A stretch of DNA of 64,000 nt from CAZAPG01 sp964486935 (GTDB lineage: Bacteria > Chloroflexota > Anaerolineae > 4572-78 > J111), in contig CAZAPG010000003.1 of the NCBI GenBank assembly GCA_964486935.1, forward strand, positions 231,922-295,921. The letters are read 5' to 3'. Made by a program: the position numbers and the translations under genes. Below the pieces are notes generated by a model. That model was not told where the DNA came from. It made no database searches and saw only the letters and a program-made list of their open reading frames with translations. Every line of letters begins with the position of its first letter. Positions within the stretch are counted from its first letter, which is position 1. Below are positions 34,378 through 42,973 of the stretch, one piece after another.

Positions 34378-36405
34378 GTGAAGCAACTTGATTTGACCAT
34401 TCATAATCCAACCGGGCTGCACGCCCGGCCCGCCGCCGTGTTTGTAAAAACCGCCAAACAGTTTCAAGCCGATATTCGGGTGCAGCACGGGGCCAAAAAA
34501 GCCAACGCCAAAAGCATCATCTCAATTTTAACGCTGGGCGTTGAAAAAGGCGGGCAAATTTGCATTACCGCCAATGGGCCGGACGAAGACGAAGCCCTGT
34601 CGGTGCTCAAAGCCGCCGTTGAAGAAGGGCTGGGCGACGAGCATCCGCCCCAAAAGCAGGATGCGCCAAAACCGGCAGTTGCGACGCCCTCTGCGCCGCC
34701 GCCGGCCAAAACCGGCAACGGCGTTATTCAAGGCATCCCGGCGGCTACAGGCATTGCCATTGGCCCGGTGTACCATTACCGCCCGGCAGAAATTGTCATC
34801 AATGATGAGGCGTCAGACAGCGCCCAGGAAAAGGCCCTGCTCACCCAAGCCATTCAAACCGTGCAGGCCCGGCTAGAGCAACTGCACGCCCAAATGCAGC
34901 AGCACGCAGGAGCCAGCGAAGCCGCCATTTTTGAAGCCCACCAAGCCATCCTCAACGACCCCGAACTGGTTGACGTGGCCCTGGCCGCCATAGACCGGGG
35001 CCAGAGCGCGGGCCGGGCCTGGCAAAACGCTTTCGAGGCAATGGCCGGCCAGTTGGCCCAGGTAAAAGACGAACTGCTCTCGGCCCGCGCCGCCGATGTG
35101 CGCGATGTAGGCCGGCAGGTATTGCAGGCGGTAGTAGGCAACAACCATCACCGCGCCAACCTGCCGGAACAGGCCGTCATCCTGATAGCCGGCGATCTCT
35201 CGCCCTCTGACACCGCCAGCCTTGACCCGGAGCGCGTGCTCGGCTTTTGCACCGCTGCCGGCGGCGCTAACGCCCACACTGCTATTTTAGCGCGGGCGCT
35301 GGGTCTGCCGGCAGTGGTTGGAGCCGGGCCGGCGGTGTTATCGCTTGAGAATGGCGCCCAGGCTGTGCTCGATGGCGATGCCGGGACGCTAACCCTCAAC
35401 CCCAATGCCGACACTCTGGCTGCGGCCAGCGCCCAGCAGGCCCGGCAGCAAAGCCGGCGAGTCGCCCAACAACAGGCGGCCAAAGAACCGGCCACCACCC
35501 AGGATGGCCACCGGGTTGAAGTGGTGGCCAACATCGGCAGTTTAGCCGACGCCCGCCAGGCCCCGCAGTTTGGGGCCGAAGGCGTGGGCCTGCTCCGCAC
35601 CGAATTTCTGTTTCTGGAGCGGGCCGACCCGCCAACGGAAGACGAACAGTTTGAAGTGTATCGCGATATCGCCCTGGCGCTCAACGGCCACCCGGTCATC
35701 ATCCGCACCCTGGATGTGGGCGGCGACAAGCCGCTGCCCTACCTGCCCACCCCCCCCGAGGAAAACCCTTTTTTGGGGCAGCGGGGTATCCGCCTTAGTT
35801 TGACCCGCCCGGAATTGCTGAGAATGCAAATCAGGGCCATACTTAGAGCCGCCGAGGCCGGGCCGTGCCGCATCATGTTCCCGATGATTGCCAACCTGGA
35901 TGAGTGGCGCGCCGCCCGCCGCCTGGTACACGAAGCGCAGGCCGAGTTGTCAGCGCCGCGGGTTGAGTTAGGCATCATGGTCGAGGTTCCGGCGGCGGCC
36001 TTGCTGGCTCCTGTTTTTGCCCGCGAAGTTGATTTTTTCTCCATCGGCACCAACGACCTGACCCAGTACACGCTGGCTATGGACCGGACCCACCCGGCTC
36101 TATCGGCTCAGGCCGATGGCCTGCATCCGGCGGTCCTGAATCTGATTCACCAAACCGCGCAGGCCGCCCACGCCGCAGGCAAATGGGTGGGCGTATGCGG
36201 CGAGCTTGGCGCAGACCCGCAGGCCGTGCCCGTTCTGGTGGGGCTGGGCGTTGATGAATTAAGCGTGAGCGTACCGGCCATTCCGGCCGTAAAAGCTCAA
36301 ATTCGCTTGCTAACTCTTTCAAACGCCAAAGAGTTGGCGGGGCAGGCGTTGCAATGCGCCTCGGCAGCCGAGGTACGGCAACTGGTTACGCAAAGCTCGA
36401 ACTAG
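34378..36405 (+). CDS. ptsI: HPr-Enzyme I fusion, general PTS phosphotransferase
   Basis: A 675-residue fusion giving both general PTS proteins in one chain. HPr occupies 1-85, with phospho-His H15 in GLHARPA and a serine at 46 (AKSIISILTLGV) where HPr kinase acts in other bacteria. A Pro/Ala linker (about 90-115) leads to Enzyme I. EI has its active H300 in GGANAHTAILARALGLPAVV, GVGLLRTEFLF, IGTNDLTQYTLAMDR and CGELG. GTG start at 34378 with AAAGGAG upstream. The operon thus brings its own complete phosphorelay, which may mean that this genome has no separate ptsHI. Confidence 0.93.
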   Translation: MKQLDLTIHNPTGLHARPAAVFVKTAKQFQADIRVQHGAKKANAKSIISILTLGVEKGGQICITANGPDEDEALSVLKAAVEEGLGDEHPPQKQDAPKPAVATPSAPPPAKTGNGVIQGIPAATGIAIGPVYHYRPAEIVINDEASDSAQEKALLTQAIQTVQARLEQLHAQMQQHAGASEAAIFEAHQAILNDPELVDVALAAIDRGQSAGRAWQNAFEAMAGQLAQVKDELLSARAADVRDVGRQVLQAVVGNNHHRANLPEQAVILIAGDLSPSDTASLDPERVLGFCTAAGGANAHTAILARALGLPAVVGAGPAVLSLENGAQAVLDGDAGTLTLNPNADTLAAASAQQARQQSRRVAQQQAAKEPATTQDGHRVEVVANIGSLADARQAPQFGAEGVGLLRTEFLFLERADPPTEDEQFEVYRDIALALNGHPVIIRTLDVGGDKPLPYLPTPPEENPFLGQRGIRLSLTRPELLRMQIRAILRAAEAGPCRIMFPMIANLDEWRAARRLVHEAQAELSAPRVELGIMVEVPAAALLAPVFAREVDFFSIGTNDLTQYTLAMDRTHPALSAQADGLHPAVLNLIHQTAQAAHAAGKWVGVCGELGADPQAVPVLVGLGVDELSVSVPAIPAVKAQIRLLTLSNAKELAGQALQCASAAEVRQLVTQSSN

Positions 36406-36430
36406 CGAGTCGAAAAATCTGGAGCAAAAT

Positions 36431-37636
36431 ATGTCTGACTCTCAATCCAAAACCGCCCTGCAATTTGGCGCGGGCAATATTGGCCGTGGTTTTATTGGGG
36501 TGATGTTATCGCGGGCCGGTTACGGGGTGGTATTTGTCGATGTGGTTGAACCGCTGTTAGAGCTAATCAACCAGCGCCGGCAATATACCGTCATCGAAAG
36601 CAACGAGGCCGGGGTAAACGTAATAACCGTTCAAAATATTCGGGCCATCAATTCCAAAGCCGAGGCCGAAGTAGTAGCTGAAATTGGCCGGGCCTCGCTG
36701 ATTACAACGGCGGTTGGCCCTAATGTGCTATCTATTGTTGCGCCCACCCTGGCCAGGGGATTGCAGGAACGCGCCAGACAAAACCTCGACACTCCACTGA
36801 ACATTGTTGCCTGCGAAAACCTGATTGATAACTCTGAAATTCTAAAAGAGTACGTGTTGGCCTACCTGCCCAAAGAGTACCATCCTTATGTGGATAGTTG
36901 GGTGGGCTTTCCCAACTGCGTGGTTGATAAGGTTGTCACCGCCCCATCCGAGGCTCAACGGCAGCAGGACCCGCTGGCGGTGGCAACCGAGGGTCACGGG
37001 TTGCTCATCGTCGACCAGGGCAAGTGGGCGGGCGACCTGCCCAACCTGCCGGGCATACGCTTTACCCAAAACCTTGATGCCTACGTAGAACAAAAAATAT
37101 TTACGCTTAACACGGCTCACGCCATCACTGCCTATCTTGGTTATCTGCGCGGGCACGAGTTTATTCATCAAGCGCTGGCAGACCCCCAAATCAGGCCGGT
37201 AGTGTTGGGCGCTATTGCCGAGAGCAGCGCCGCGCTGGTTAAGCGGCACGGCCTGGACCCCGAAGCCCAGCAGCAATATGTTCAAACTGTGCTGGCCCGT
37301 TTTGAAAATGCCGCCATGCCCGACCCAATCGTTCGCGTTGCCCGCGAGCCGGAACGCAAGCTGGCCCCGAATGACCGGCTGGTAAAGCCGGCCCTGCTGG
37401 CCCTGGAAATTGGGGTAACGCCCGTCCATCTGGCCGCCGGAATTGCCGCCGCGCTGCGGTACAACCATCCTGACGACCCCCAAGCAGTAGCCTTAAGCCA
37501 AAAGGTGCAAACTCGGGGCGTGGAGCGGGTGCTGCAAGAAGTTTGCCGGCTATCTGCCGACAGCCCGCTGGTCCAACTGGTTAAAGAGAAGCTATCAATG
37601 GCGCAGAACGATTCCCGCTTATCCCAGCAACTCTAA
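36431..37636 (+). CDS. mtlD: Mannitol-1-phosphate 5-dehydrogenase
   Basis: A 401-residue NAD-dependent polyol dehydrogenase. It converts mannitol-1-phosphate, the product of this PTS, to fructose-6-phosphate. The dinucleotide loop is FGAGNIGRGFIG (12-23), and the family catalytic region VTAPSEA and KIFTLNTAHAITAYLGYLRG is present. The length equals that of typical MtlD. It starts 25 bases after the HPr-EI gene and is the last gene of the operon. Hairpins follow at 37654 and 37729. Confidence 0.93.
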   Translation: MSDSQSKTALQFGAGNIGRGFIGVMLSRAGYGVVFVDVVEPLLELINQRRQYTVIESNEAGVNVITVQNIRAINSKAEAEVVAEIGRASLITTAVGPNVLSIVAPTLARGLQERARQNLDTPLNIVACENLIDNSEILKEYVLAYLPKEYHPYVDSWVGFPNCVVDKVVTAPSEAQRQQDPLAVATEGHGLLIVDQGKWAGDLPNLPGIRFTQNLDAYVEQKIFTLNTAHAITAYLGYLRGHEFIHQALADPQIRPVVLGAIAESSAALVKRHGLDPEAQQQYVQTVLARFENAAMPDPIVRVAREPERKLAPNDRLVKPALLALEIGVTPVHLAAGIAAALRYNHPDDPQAVALSQKVQTRGVERVLQEVCRLSADSPLVQLVKEKLSMAQNDSRLSQQL

Positions 37637-37653
37637 TTATAGCGGTTTTGTAG

Positions 37654-37716
37654 GGGCGAGGCAGGTCGAAAGAGTTTACTCGATGCAAATTGGCATCCCT
37701 TCGACCCGCCTCGCCC
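37654..37716 (+). repeat. Long inverted repeat after mtlD
   Basis: 17-base arms (GGGCGAGGCAGGTCGAA at 37654-37670 and its complement at 37700-37716, one mismatch) around a 29-base loop. It could end mtl transcription, but the large loop and missing T-run suggest a dispersed palindromic element. Confidence 0.65.
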
Positions 37717-37728
37717 TAATCTGTTTAG

Positions 37729-37786
37729 ACAACCCGGAATTGCTGGATTTGAGGCGCAGGCACAAAATAGGCGTTTTCCGGGTTGT
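37729..37786. repeat. 11-bp perfect inverted repeat with large loop
   Basis: ACAACCCGGAA (37729-37739) and TTCCGGGTTGT (37776-37786) surround a 36-base loop, between mtlD and the minus-strand small gene. It may be a shared termination structure for the two converging genes. No stronger assignment is possible. Confidence 0.5.
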
Positions 37787-37815
37787 TTCGCCCTGCTGTT
37801 GTGGTGAATCCGACT

Positions 37816-38079
37816 CTAAAATTCGATTTCAATTTTGGGAGCCATCGCCCCGCCTCTAAATTCATAAGCCACCATATCCACCAGTGTTTTGGGGATAACC
37901 AGCGGCTCACGTTCCTGCCCTTCAGACAGAGTAAAGATTGTCAAATCTTTTGAACCGTTACCCTCGTAATCTACAATACAGGCATGTTCAGACGTGCCGG
38001 TGCGAACGAGTTGGCTAAGGCAGCCAATGCAGGCAGAGAGTTCTGCGGTGCAGATATCGCGGTCAATCCATACTTTCAT
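37816..38079 (-). CDS. Small cysteine-containing protein, degenerate-ferredoxin-like
   Basis: An 87-residue protein beginning MKVWIDRDICTAELSACIGC. Small ferredoxins often begin MKVWIDxDxCTG, and four cysteines occur here at 10, 17, 20 and 34, but their spacing is not that of a standard cluster site. The second half (REPLVIPKTLVDMVAYEFRG) is not ferredoxin-like. A metal or cluster may be bound, but I cannot say which. There is no near neighbour on its strand. The ATG is preceded by GGGGGGCTT-type sequence, an acceptable ribosome site. Confidence 0.65.
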   Translation of the reverse strand: MKVWIDRDICTAELSACIGCLSQLVRTGTSEHACIVDYEGNGSKDLTIFTLSEGQEREPLVIPKTLVDMVAYEFRGGAMAPKIEIEF

Positions 38080-38261
38080 CAGGAAGCCCCCCTTTTATAA
38101 AATAGGCGCCGGCACAGCGGCAAACAAAGAGCATAGCGTAAAAAAGCATTTCAGACGCAAACTTTACTAAGACTATTTGCAGGCTATGTCAGGTCGGGGG
38201 CAGCCCGGCTAGACTTGGCGGTTCAGCGGTAGCCCCTTTAAAAATTTGCCAATCGACATTA

Positions 38262-38289
38262 TTTTTAACATCATTAAGAATGTTAAAAA
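38262..38289. promoter_or_regulatory. AT-rich perfect inverted repeat upstream of the secreted hydrolase gene
   Basis: TTTTTAACAT (38262-38271) and ATGTTAAAAA (38280-38289) are perfect 10-base arms with an 8-base gap. It lies about 70 bases before the hydrolase start in AT-rich sequence, so it may be an operator. Confidence 0.4.
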
Positions 38290-38360
38290 GATAACTTATT
38301 TTACTAAAGTTTAGAATTTTTGCAAATTCATAGTACTTTTTTCCTATTCAATTTGTGATT

Positions 38361-39656
38361 ATGAAAACAAAAATTGTCCGGCTTTTTATCGCGCTTGTAA
38401 TTATATCGCTGGCAGCCAGCCTCAGTTGGTTGGCTACTACCGACCACCCGGCTATATGGCCTGTTAAAAATACCCTGCAATATCGCCTGTATGTCTGGCT
38501 GGGTAATCACCCTCCCCCATCCGCAGAAGGCAAAACCGGCGTTCTCCAGGGCCGGGTGACAGACTCTCAAAATCGGCCCATTGCCGGGGCCTGGGTACTG
38601 CTGGCCCGTCGAAATGGCGTTACCTTCAGCAGCCGCAGCAATGAGGCCGGTGATTATGAAATCAATAACATCCCGCCGGGGATATATCGACCGGTAGCCG
38701 GCGCGCCGGGCTATCAGAGCGTCCAGTTTGGCGGGTTGTTTAACCGGGTAAATATTAAAGCCGGCCAGCAAGCCAGAGTTAACGCCGTCCTGCCGGTCGA
38801 GCCGGAGCGAGCCGTTTCACCCGGCCAGAATTTCAGGCTGGCAGAACCAGCAACGCTAACCTGCTCCAGCCCGCTACAAGCCAGCGCGGTTCGGCGGCAA
38901 ATACATTTTACCAGCGCCGGCCAACCCAACCAGCCCGCGTTTTACTACACGCCCGTAACCACAACCACTACCAGCCCGCTCCCCGTGCTGTTAACGGTTT
39001 ACCCCGGCCCCGCCGATAGCTGGGAGTGCGCCAGCTTACCGCTGGCCGCCGCCGGCTATGCCGTTATTGCCACCGGCCCGGCCTACAGTTTTGATTTGGA
39101 ATCGGATGTGGATGAACTGATACGCATTCTGGATTTTGTCCGGCAGGGTGAGTTTCCCGGCAGCGATGGGCGTCAAATTGCCCTTTTAGGCGGCAGTTAC
39201 AGCAGCCTGCACGTGCAATTGCTCTTGCAGCGAGCAACGCGAGCAACGCGAGCGCAGCCGGTTAAGGCAGCGCTGCTGCTGGGGCCGCCCACAGATTTGT
39301 TTGACATGCGACGGCGGCTGGAAAATGGCTCCTACGTTCCGCCATTTGGGCTTGACCAGGCCCTGATTGCGCTGGGCTTTCCCGACCAGGCTCCGTTGCG
39401 CTATTTTCGCTATTCCGGCGCGTACCATGTGCGCGGCAATTTTCCGCCGCTGGCTATTTTGCACAGCCGCACCGATGAGGTGGTCCCTTTTCAACAGAGC
39501 GAACTGCTGGCTGACAATCTTCAGTTAGCAGGCGCGACGTATGAAATTTATTTTTTTGACGGGGCGAGTCACTATTTACTGGCTGAGAATGGCGACGAGG
39601 ATACGCTGAAAATTTACCAGATTACGCTCGATTTTTTGGCAAAACATTTGAAGTAA
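38361..39656 (+). CDS. Membrane-anchored alpha/beta hydrolase with carboxypeptidase-regulatory-like domain
   Basis: About 431 residues. Start chosen at the ATG at 38361; a GTG six bases earlier is the alternative. An N-terminal membrane segment (IVRLFIALVIISLAASLSWL) is followed by a beta domain of the CarboxypepD_reg type (LQGRVTDSQNRPIAGAWVLL, then SNEAGDYEINNIPPGIY). The rest is an alpha/beta hydrolase of the prolyl-oligopeptidase style, with nucleophile motif LLGGSYSS, acidic residue in LHSRTDEVVPF and histidine in GASHYLLAE. Probably extracytoplasmic. Substrate unknown; esterase or peptidase are both possible. Confidence 0.8.
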   Translation: MKTKIVRLFIALVIISLAASLSWLATTDHPAIWPVKNTLQYRLYVWLGNHPPPSAEGKTGVLQGRVTDSQNRPIAGAWVLLARRNGVTFSSRSNEAGDYEINNIPPGIYRPVAGAPGYQSVQFGGLFNRVNIKAGQQARVNAVLPVEPERAVSPGQNFRLAEPATLTCSSPLQASAVRRQIHFTSAGQPNQPAFYYTPVTTTTTSPLPVLLTVYPGPADSWECASLPLAAAGYAVIATGPAYSFDLESDVDELIRILDFVRQGEFPGSDGRQIALLGGSYSSLHVQLLLQRATRATRAQPVKAALLLGPPTDLFDMRRRLENGSYVPPFGLDQALIALGFPDQAPLRYFRYSGAYHVRGNFPPLAILHSRTDEVVPFQQSELLADNLQLAGATYEIYFFDGASHYLLAENGDEDTLKIYQITLDFLAKHLK

Positions 39657-39667
39657 GGGGCATCCAA

Positions 39668-41014
39668 TCAATTTGCGCTCATCAACGAAATTTCAAACCG
39701 GGGCGATATCCGGGGCAAGGGTAGCGCCCCTTGAAGAGCGCCGGGGATTGTGTCTACCAGTTCTGTTTCAGTTACCCGATTGCGCAGGTCGAAATTGGAA
39801 TTGGTTTGAATTACTACGCGCAGATAGTTGCCGGTCAGGCCGCTCCACTGGACGCCAAAGCCAAAGGGTTCGCTGCCCTCCCACAATACCGGCATTGTGC
39901 GTCCAACAAATTTTTTACGGAATGATTCCTCCAGCCGGGCATTGAGGGTGTGCATCTGCCGGCTGCGCTCCTGCACTATCGCGGCGGGAATTTGCCCTTT
40001 CATTTTGGCGGCGGCAGTTCCCGCCCGGCGAGAGTAGCGAAAGATATGCAACCGGGCAAAAGCCATTGCTTCAATAAAATTAATCGACTGCTCAAACTCG
40101 GTCCTCGTTTCGCCGGGGAAGCCAACAATGACATCGGTGGTAATAGACACATCGGGGATGGCGGCGCGGGCGGTTTGCAGTAGTTGGGCAAATTCGGCCT
40201 GGCTGGTGCGACGCGCCATGCGGCGCAGCGTTTCATTGCAGCCGCTTTGCAGGGGCAGGTGCAGGTGGGGCAGCAGCCGCCGGTTTTGCCACAGTTCAAA
40301 AAAGCCGGCATCCAAATCCCACGGCTCTAGCGAGGAGAGGCGCAGGCGCGGCAGGTCGGTTTCTGACAAAATGGCCTTAACCAGTGTTTGCAGCCCGCGC
40401 GGGTCGCCCGCATCGTGGCCGTAAGAGCCAAGATGCACCCCGCTTAATACTGCTTCCTGGTAGCCCAACCCAACCAGTCGATTGATTTCGGCCACTACCT
40501 CGGCCACCGGGCGGCTGCGTCCGGCGCCGCGGGCAATGGTGACAATACAAAAAGTGCAGCGGTTATCGCAGCCATCCTGCACTTTTACAAAAGCGCGGGT
40601 ATGGCCGCCGCCATCGGCCAGCGGGGTGGCCATAAACCAGGGAGCATCGGGCGCGGGGATGGGGTCCGCATCGCGCAGCAGGCCGGCTTCGGCGACCAGT
40701 TGGGGCAGTCGGTCTTTGTCATTATTCCCGATAATCATATCAACGCCAAGGGCCGCTATCTCATCGGGCGATAGCTCGGCGTAGCAGCCGGTTACTACCA
40801 CAACTCCATTGGGGTTGGCCCGGCGCATTTGCCGGATAATTTGCCGGGATTTACGGGCGGCCACGTGGGTAACGGCGCAGGTGTTAAACACGTACAGGTC
40901 GGCCACATCGCCCGGCCCCACCAGTCGATGGCCCGCGCTGATAAAGCTGCGGGCCATCTCTTCAATTTCGCTTATGTTCAAACGGCAGCCAATTGAGTCT
41001 ACTCTTATCCTCAC
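39668..41014 (-). CDS. mtaB: tRNA threonylcarbamoyladenosine methylthiotransferase MtaB
   Basis: A 448-residue radical SAM methylthiotransferase that adds a methylthio group to t6A37 of tRNAs. The N-terminal UPF0004 domain carries three cluster cysteines (C10, C46, C77). The radical SAM cluster is C149, C153 and C156 in DGCDNRCTFCIVTIARG. A C-terminal TRAM-like region lies after about residue 370. The motif GCRLNISEIEE distinguishes MtaB from MiaB (GCQMN) and RimO. Stands alone, converging on the hydrolase with 11 bases between stops. Confidence 0.92.
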   Translation of the reverse strand: MRIRVDSIGCRLNISEIEEMARSFISAGHRLVGPGDVADLYVFNTCAVTHVAARKSRQIIRQMRRANPNGVVVVTGCYAELSPDEIAALGVDMIIGNNDKDRLPQLVAEAGLLRDADPIPAPDAPWFMATPLADGGGHTRAFVKVQDGCDNRCTFCIVTIARGAGRSRPVAEVVAEINRLVGLGYQEAVLSGVHLGSYGHDAGDPRGLQTLVKAILSETDLPRLRLSSLEPWDLDAGFFELWQNRRLLPHLHLPLQSGCNETLRRMARRTSQAEFAQLLQTARAAIPDVSITTDVIVGFPGETRTEFEQSINFIEAMAFARLHIFRYSRRAGTAAAKMKGQIPAAIVQERSRQMHTLNARLEESFRKKFVGRTMPVLWEGSEPFGFGVQWSGLTGNYLRVVIQTNSNFDLRNRVTETELVDTIPGALQGALPLPRISPRFEISLMSAN

Positions 41015-41064
41015 AAATCACTCGCTCTAATAGCGCTTAATTTACCAATTACAATTTACTAACT

Positions 41065-42768
41065 TTACCGCACATCCATTTTACTGTAGGCCCAATCATT
41101 GCCTACGCCGGCGTTGGGAATAATTTCTTGCTGGTTTGAGCCATCGGCGTTCATCTTCCAGATGGCCCAGCTTCCTGAGCGGGCGCTGCGGAAGATAATC
41201 TGGCCGCCGGGCGTAAAAATGGGCAAGGTATCGGGGCCGGGCGCTTCGGTCAGGCGGCGCAGGTTGGTGCCATCAACATTTACGGCATACAGGTCAACAT
41301 TGCCCCCTTCATCCCGGTGGAAAACGATGGTCCTGCCGTCGGGCGACCAGGCCGGGAAGGAGTCGTTGCCGCCGCTGGTAATTTGGGTATGCCCGGAGTC
41401 GTCACGATTCGAAATCCAGATGCCGGTTTTGCCATCTCGACCGGAGCGGTAAACAATTTTTTGGCTATCGGGCGACCAGTCGGCCTGCTCACCTACAATC
41501 TCAAATTTAAACTGCTGGTTATCGGCAGTCCCCAAAAAGTAAATGCGGTAATTTCCGCCGGGTTTGGCGTCGTAGGCCAGCATACTACCATCGGGCGACA
41601 TGCTGACCCACCGGGCCGAACCAACATTCCAGCCCGGCCCCTGATAAACGCTCGCCTGAGCCTGACAAACTTCCATAGGGGCCGGGGGAACAGAAATGGC
41701 AACAATACCATCGCTTACACCGGGCAGTTCACAACTACCAATACCGGGAAAGTCATTGCGATTCTGCTGGTTGACTCCTGGCTCGCCATAAAAGAAAATG
41801 CTGTTGCCATCCCTACTCCAGGAAGGGCCGGCGCCACGATGCAAAACAAACTGCTCGCTGCTGCCGTTGGTATCGCTAATGTACAGGTTATGTCGACCAC
41901 CATCCCACTTGGTATAAACCAGTTTATAGGTTCCGCCCCCTGATGCAGATGAGGAAGAGGCCGGCGGCGCGGTAGGCGCTGTGGTGGCTGTAGGGCTGGG
42001 GGTAGGTGTAGCGGTAGCGCTATCAGCTTCGGCTTGAGCGGTAGCGGTTGCGTCGTCATCACCCTCAGGAGTGGCGGCTGCCAGCGCGCTTTGGGCCGGT
42101 TCAATGGTAAAGCTGCCGGTTGCCAGCAGTTCACCTTCAACATAAAGTTCCAGCACCCATTCGCCGGGGGTAAGCGGCTCGCCGCCAGCATTGATGAAAT
42201 AATCAAAAACGCCCGACTCTTCGCCGCCCCAGACCTCTTCGCTTCTGAGCACTTCTTCACCATCCAGATACCAGACTCGCTCCCACGAATATTCTGGCAA
42301 AATGCCGCTATAATCAAAAACAGCGTGAACCTCGGTAATGCCTTCTTCAAAAGTGTCGGCGGGGTCAATCGCCTCGTGATCCTCGGTGGCTCCCAGGGCA
42401 AAGGTAATTTCGCCAATTTCTGGCTCGGCGCTTATTTCAGTTCCGCCTTGGTCAATCGGCTCATCGGTTGCGCCAGAGTCAATCTGGACTTCTTCGGTTT
42501 CTTCCGCCACCGGCGTTGAGGTGGCGGTTGGTTCTTCGGTGGGCAATTCTACCTCAGCCGTGGGTTCCTCGGTTGAGCCGGCTAAAAGTTGGTTAATCTG
42601 GTCGCGGGCAAAATACGCCCCGCCGCCTATTAACAATGCCGCGCACAACAATAACGCACAGCCAATGCCGCCCGCAATCAAAAGCGGATTGCGCTTTGGT
42701 TTTTGCGCGGATGGCTGTTGAGTCATATCGTTTCGACTGGAATATATAGTTTGGTCAGCGTCTCCCAT
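41065..42768 (-). CDS. Membrane-anchored beta-propeller (WD40-like/TolB-type) protein
   Basis: About 567 residues. I prefer the ATG at 42768 because GGGGGA precedes it; upstream in-frame ATGs exist at 42780 and 42819. A short cytoplasmic N-terminus and one membrane helix (LLIAGGIGCALLLCAALLIGGGAYF) lead to a Glu/Thr/Pro-rich stalk, a beta-sandwich region about 130-230, and a second Ala/Thr-rich linker. The C-terminal part has repeated PD40/TolB-type blades: SPDGSMLAYDAKPGG, SPDSQKIVYRSGRD and SPDGRTIVFHRDEGG. The propeller probably binds a partner or ligand outside the cell. No enzyme motif is seen. Confidence 0.82.
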   Translation of the reverse strand: MGDADQTIYSSRNDMTQQPSAQKPKRNPLLIAGGIGCALLLCAALLIGGGAYFARDQINQLLAGSTEEPTAEVELPTEEPTATSTPVAEETEEVQIDSGATDEPIDQGGTEISAEPEIGEITFALGATEDHEAIDPADTFEEGITEVHAVFDYSGILPEYSWERVWYLDGEEVLRSEEVWGGEESGVFDYFINAGGEPLTPGEWVLELYVEGELLATGSFTIEPAQSALAAATPEGDDDATATAQAEADSATATPTPSPTATTAPTAPPASSSSASGGGTYKLVYTKWDGGRHNLYISDTNGSSEQFVLHRGAGPSWSRDGNSIFFYGEPGVNQQNRNDFPGIGSCELPGVSDGIVAISVPPAPMEVCQAQASVYQGPGWNVGSARWVSMSPDGSMLAYDAKPGGNYRIYFLGTADNQQFKFEIVGEQADWSPDSQKIVYRSGRDGKTGIWISNRDDSGHTQITSGGNDSFPAWSPDGRTIVFHRDEGGNVDLYAVNVDGTNLRRLTEAPGPDTLPIFTPGGQIIFRSARSGSWAIWKMNADGSNQQEIIPNAGVGNDWAYSKMDVR

Positions 42769-42888
42769 TGGTTCCCCCATAAATAAAATCAATACAAAGT
42801 CCACGTGAAAGAATATCATTGAGCTTACAGAGAGTCAAGTTAATTTGCAAACTCACGGCAAAGTTAATGCCCCTCGTAGAAAGTACCG

Positions 42889-42917
42889 TTGTCACTTTTG
42901 GCAAAGAATGGTATAAT
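42889..42917 (+). promoter_or_regulatory. Strong sigma-70-type promoter for the Excalibur-like surface protein
   Basis: TTGTCA (42889-42894), 17-base spacer, TATAAT (42912-42917), the best promoter consensus match in the window. It lies about 57 bases before the chosen ATG at 42974, within the gap divergent from the beta-propeller gene. Confidence 0.75.
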
Positions 42918-42973
42918 TTTTATGTCTACAGAGTTACCAAGTTGTGAGCCATTTTAATAAGGCAGGCCAACCT

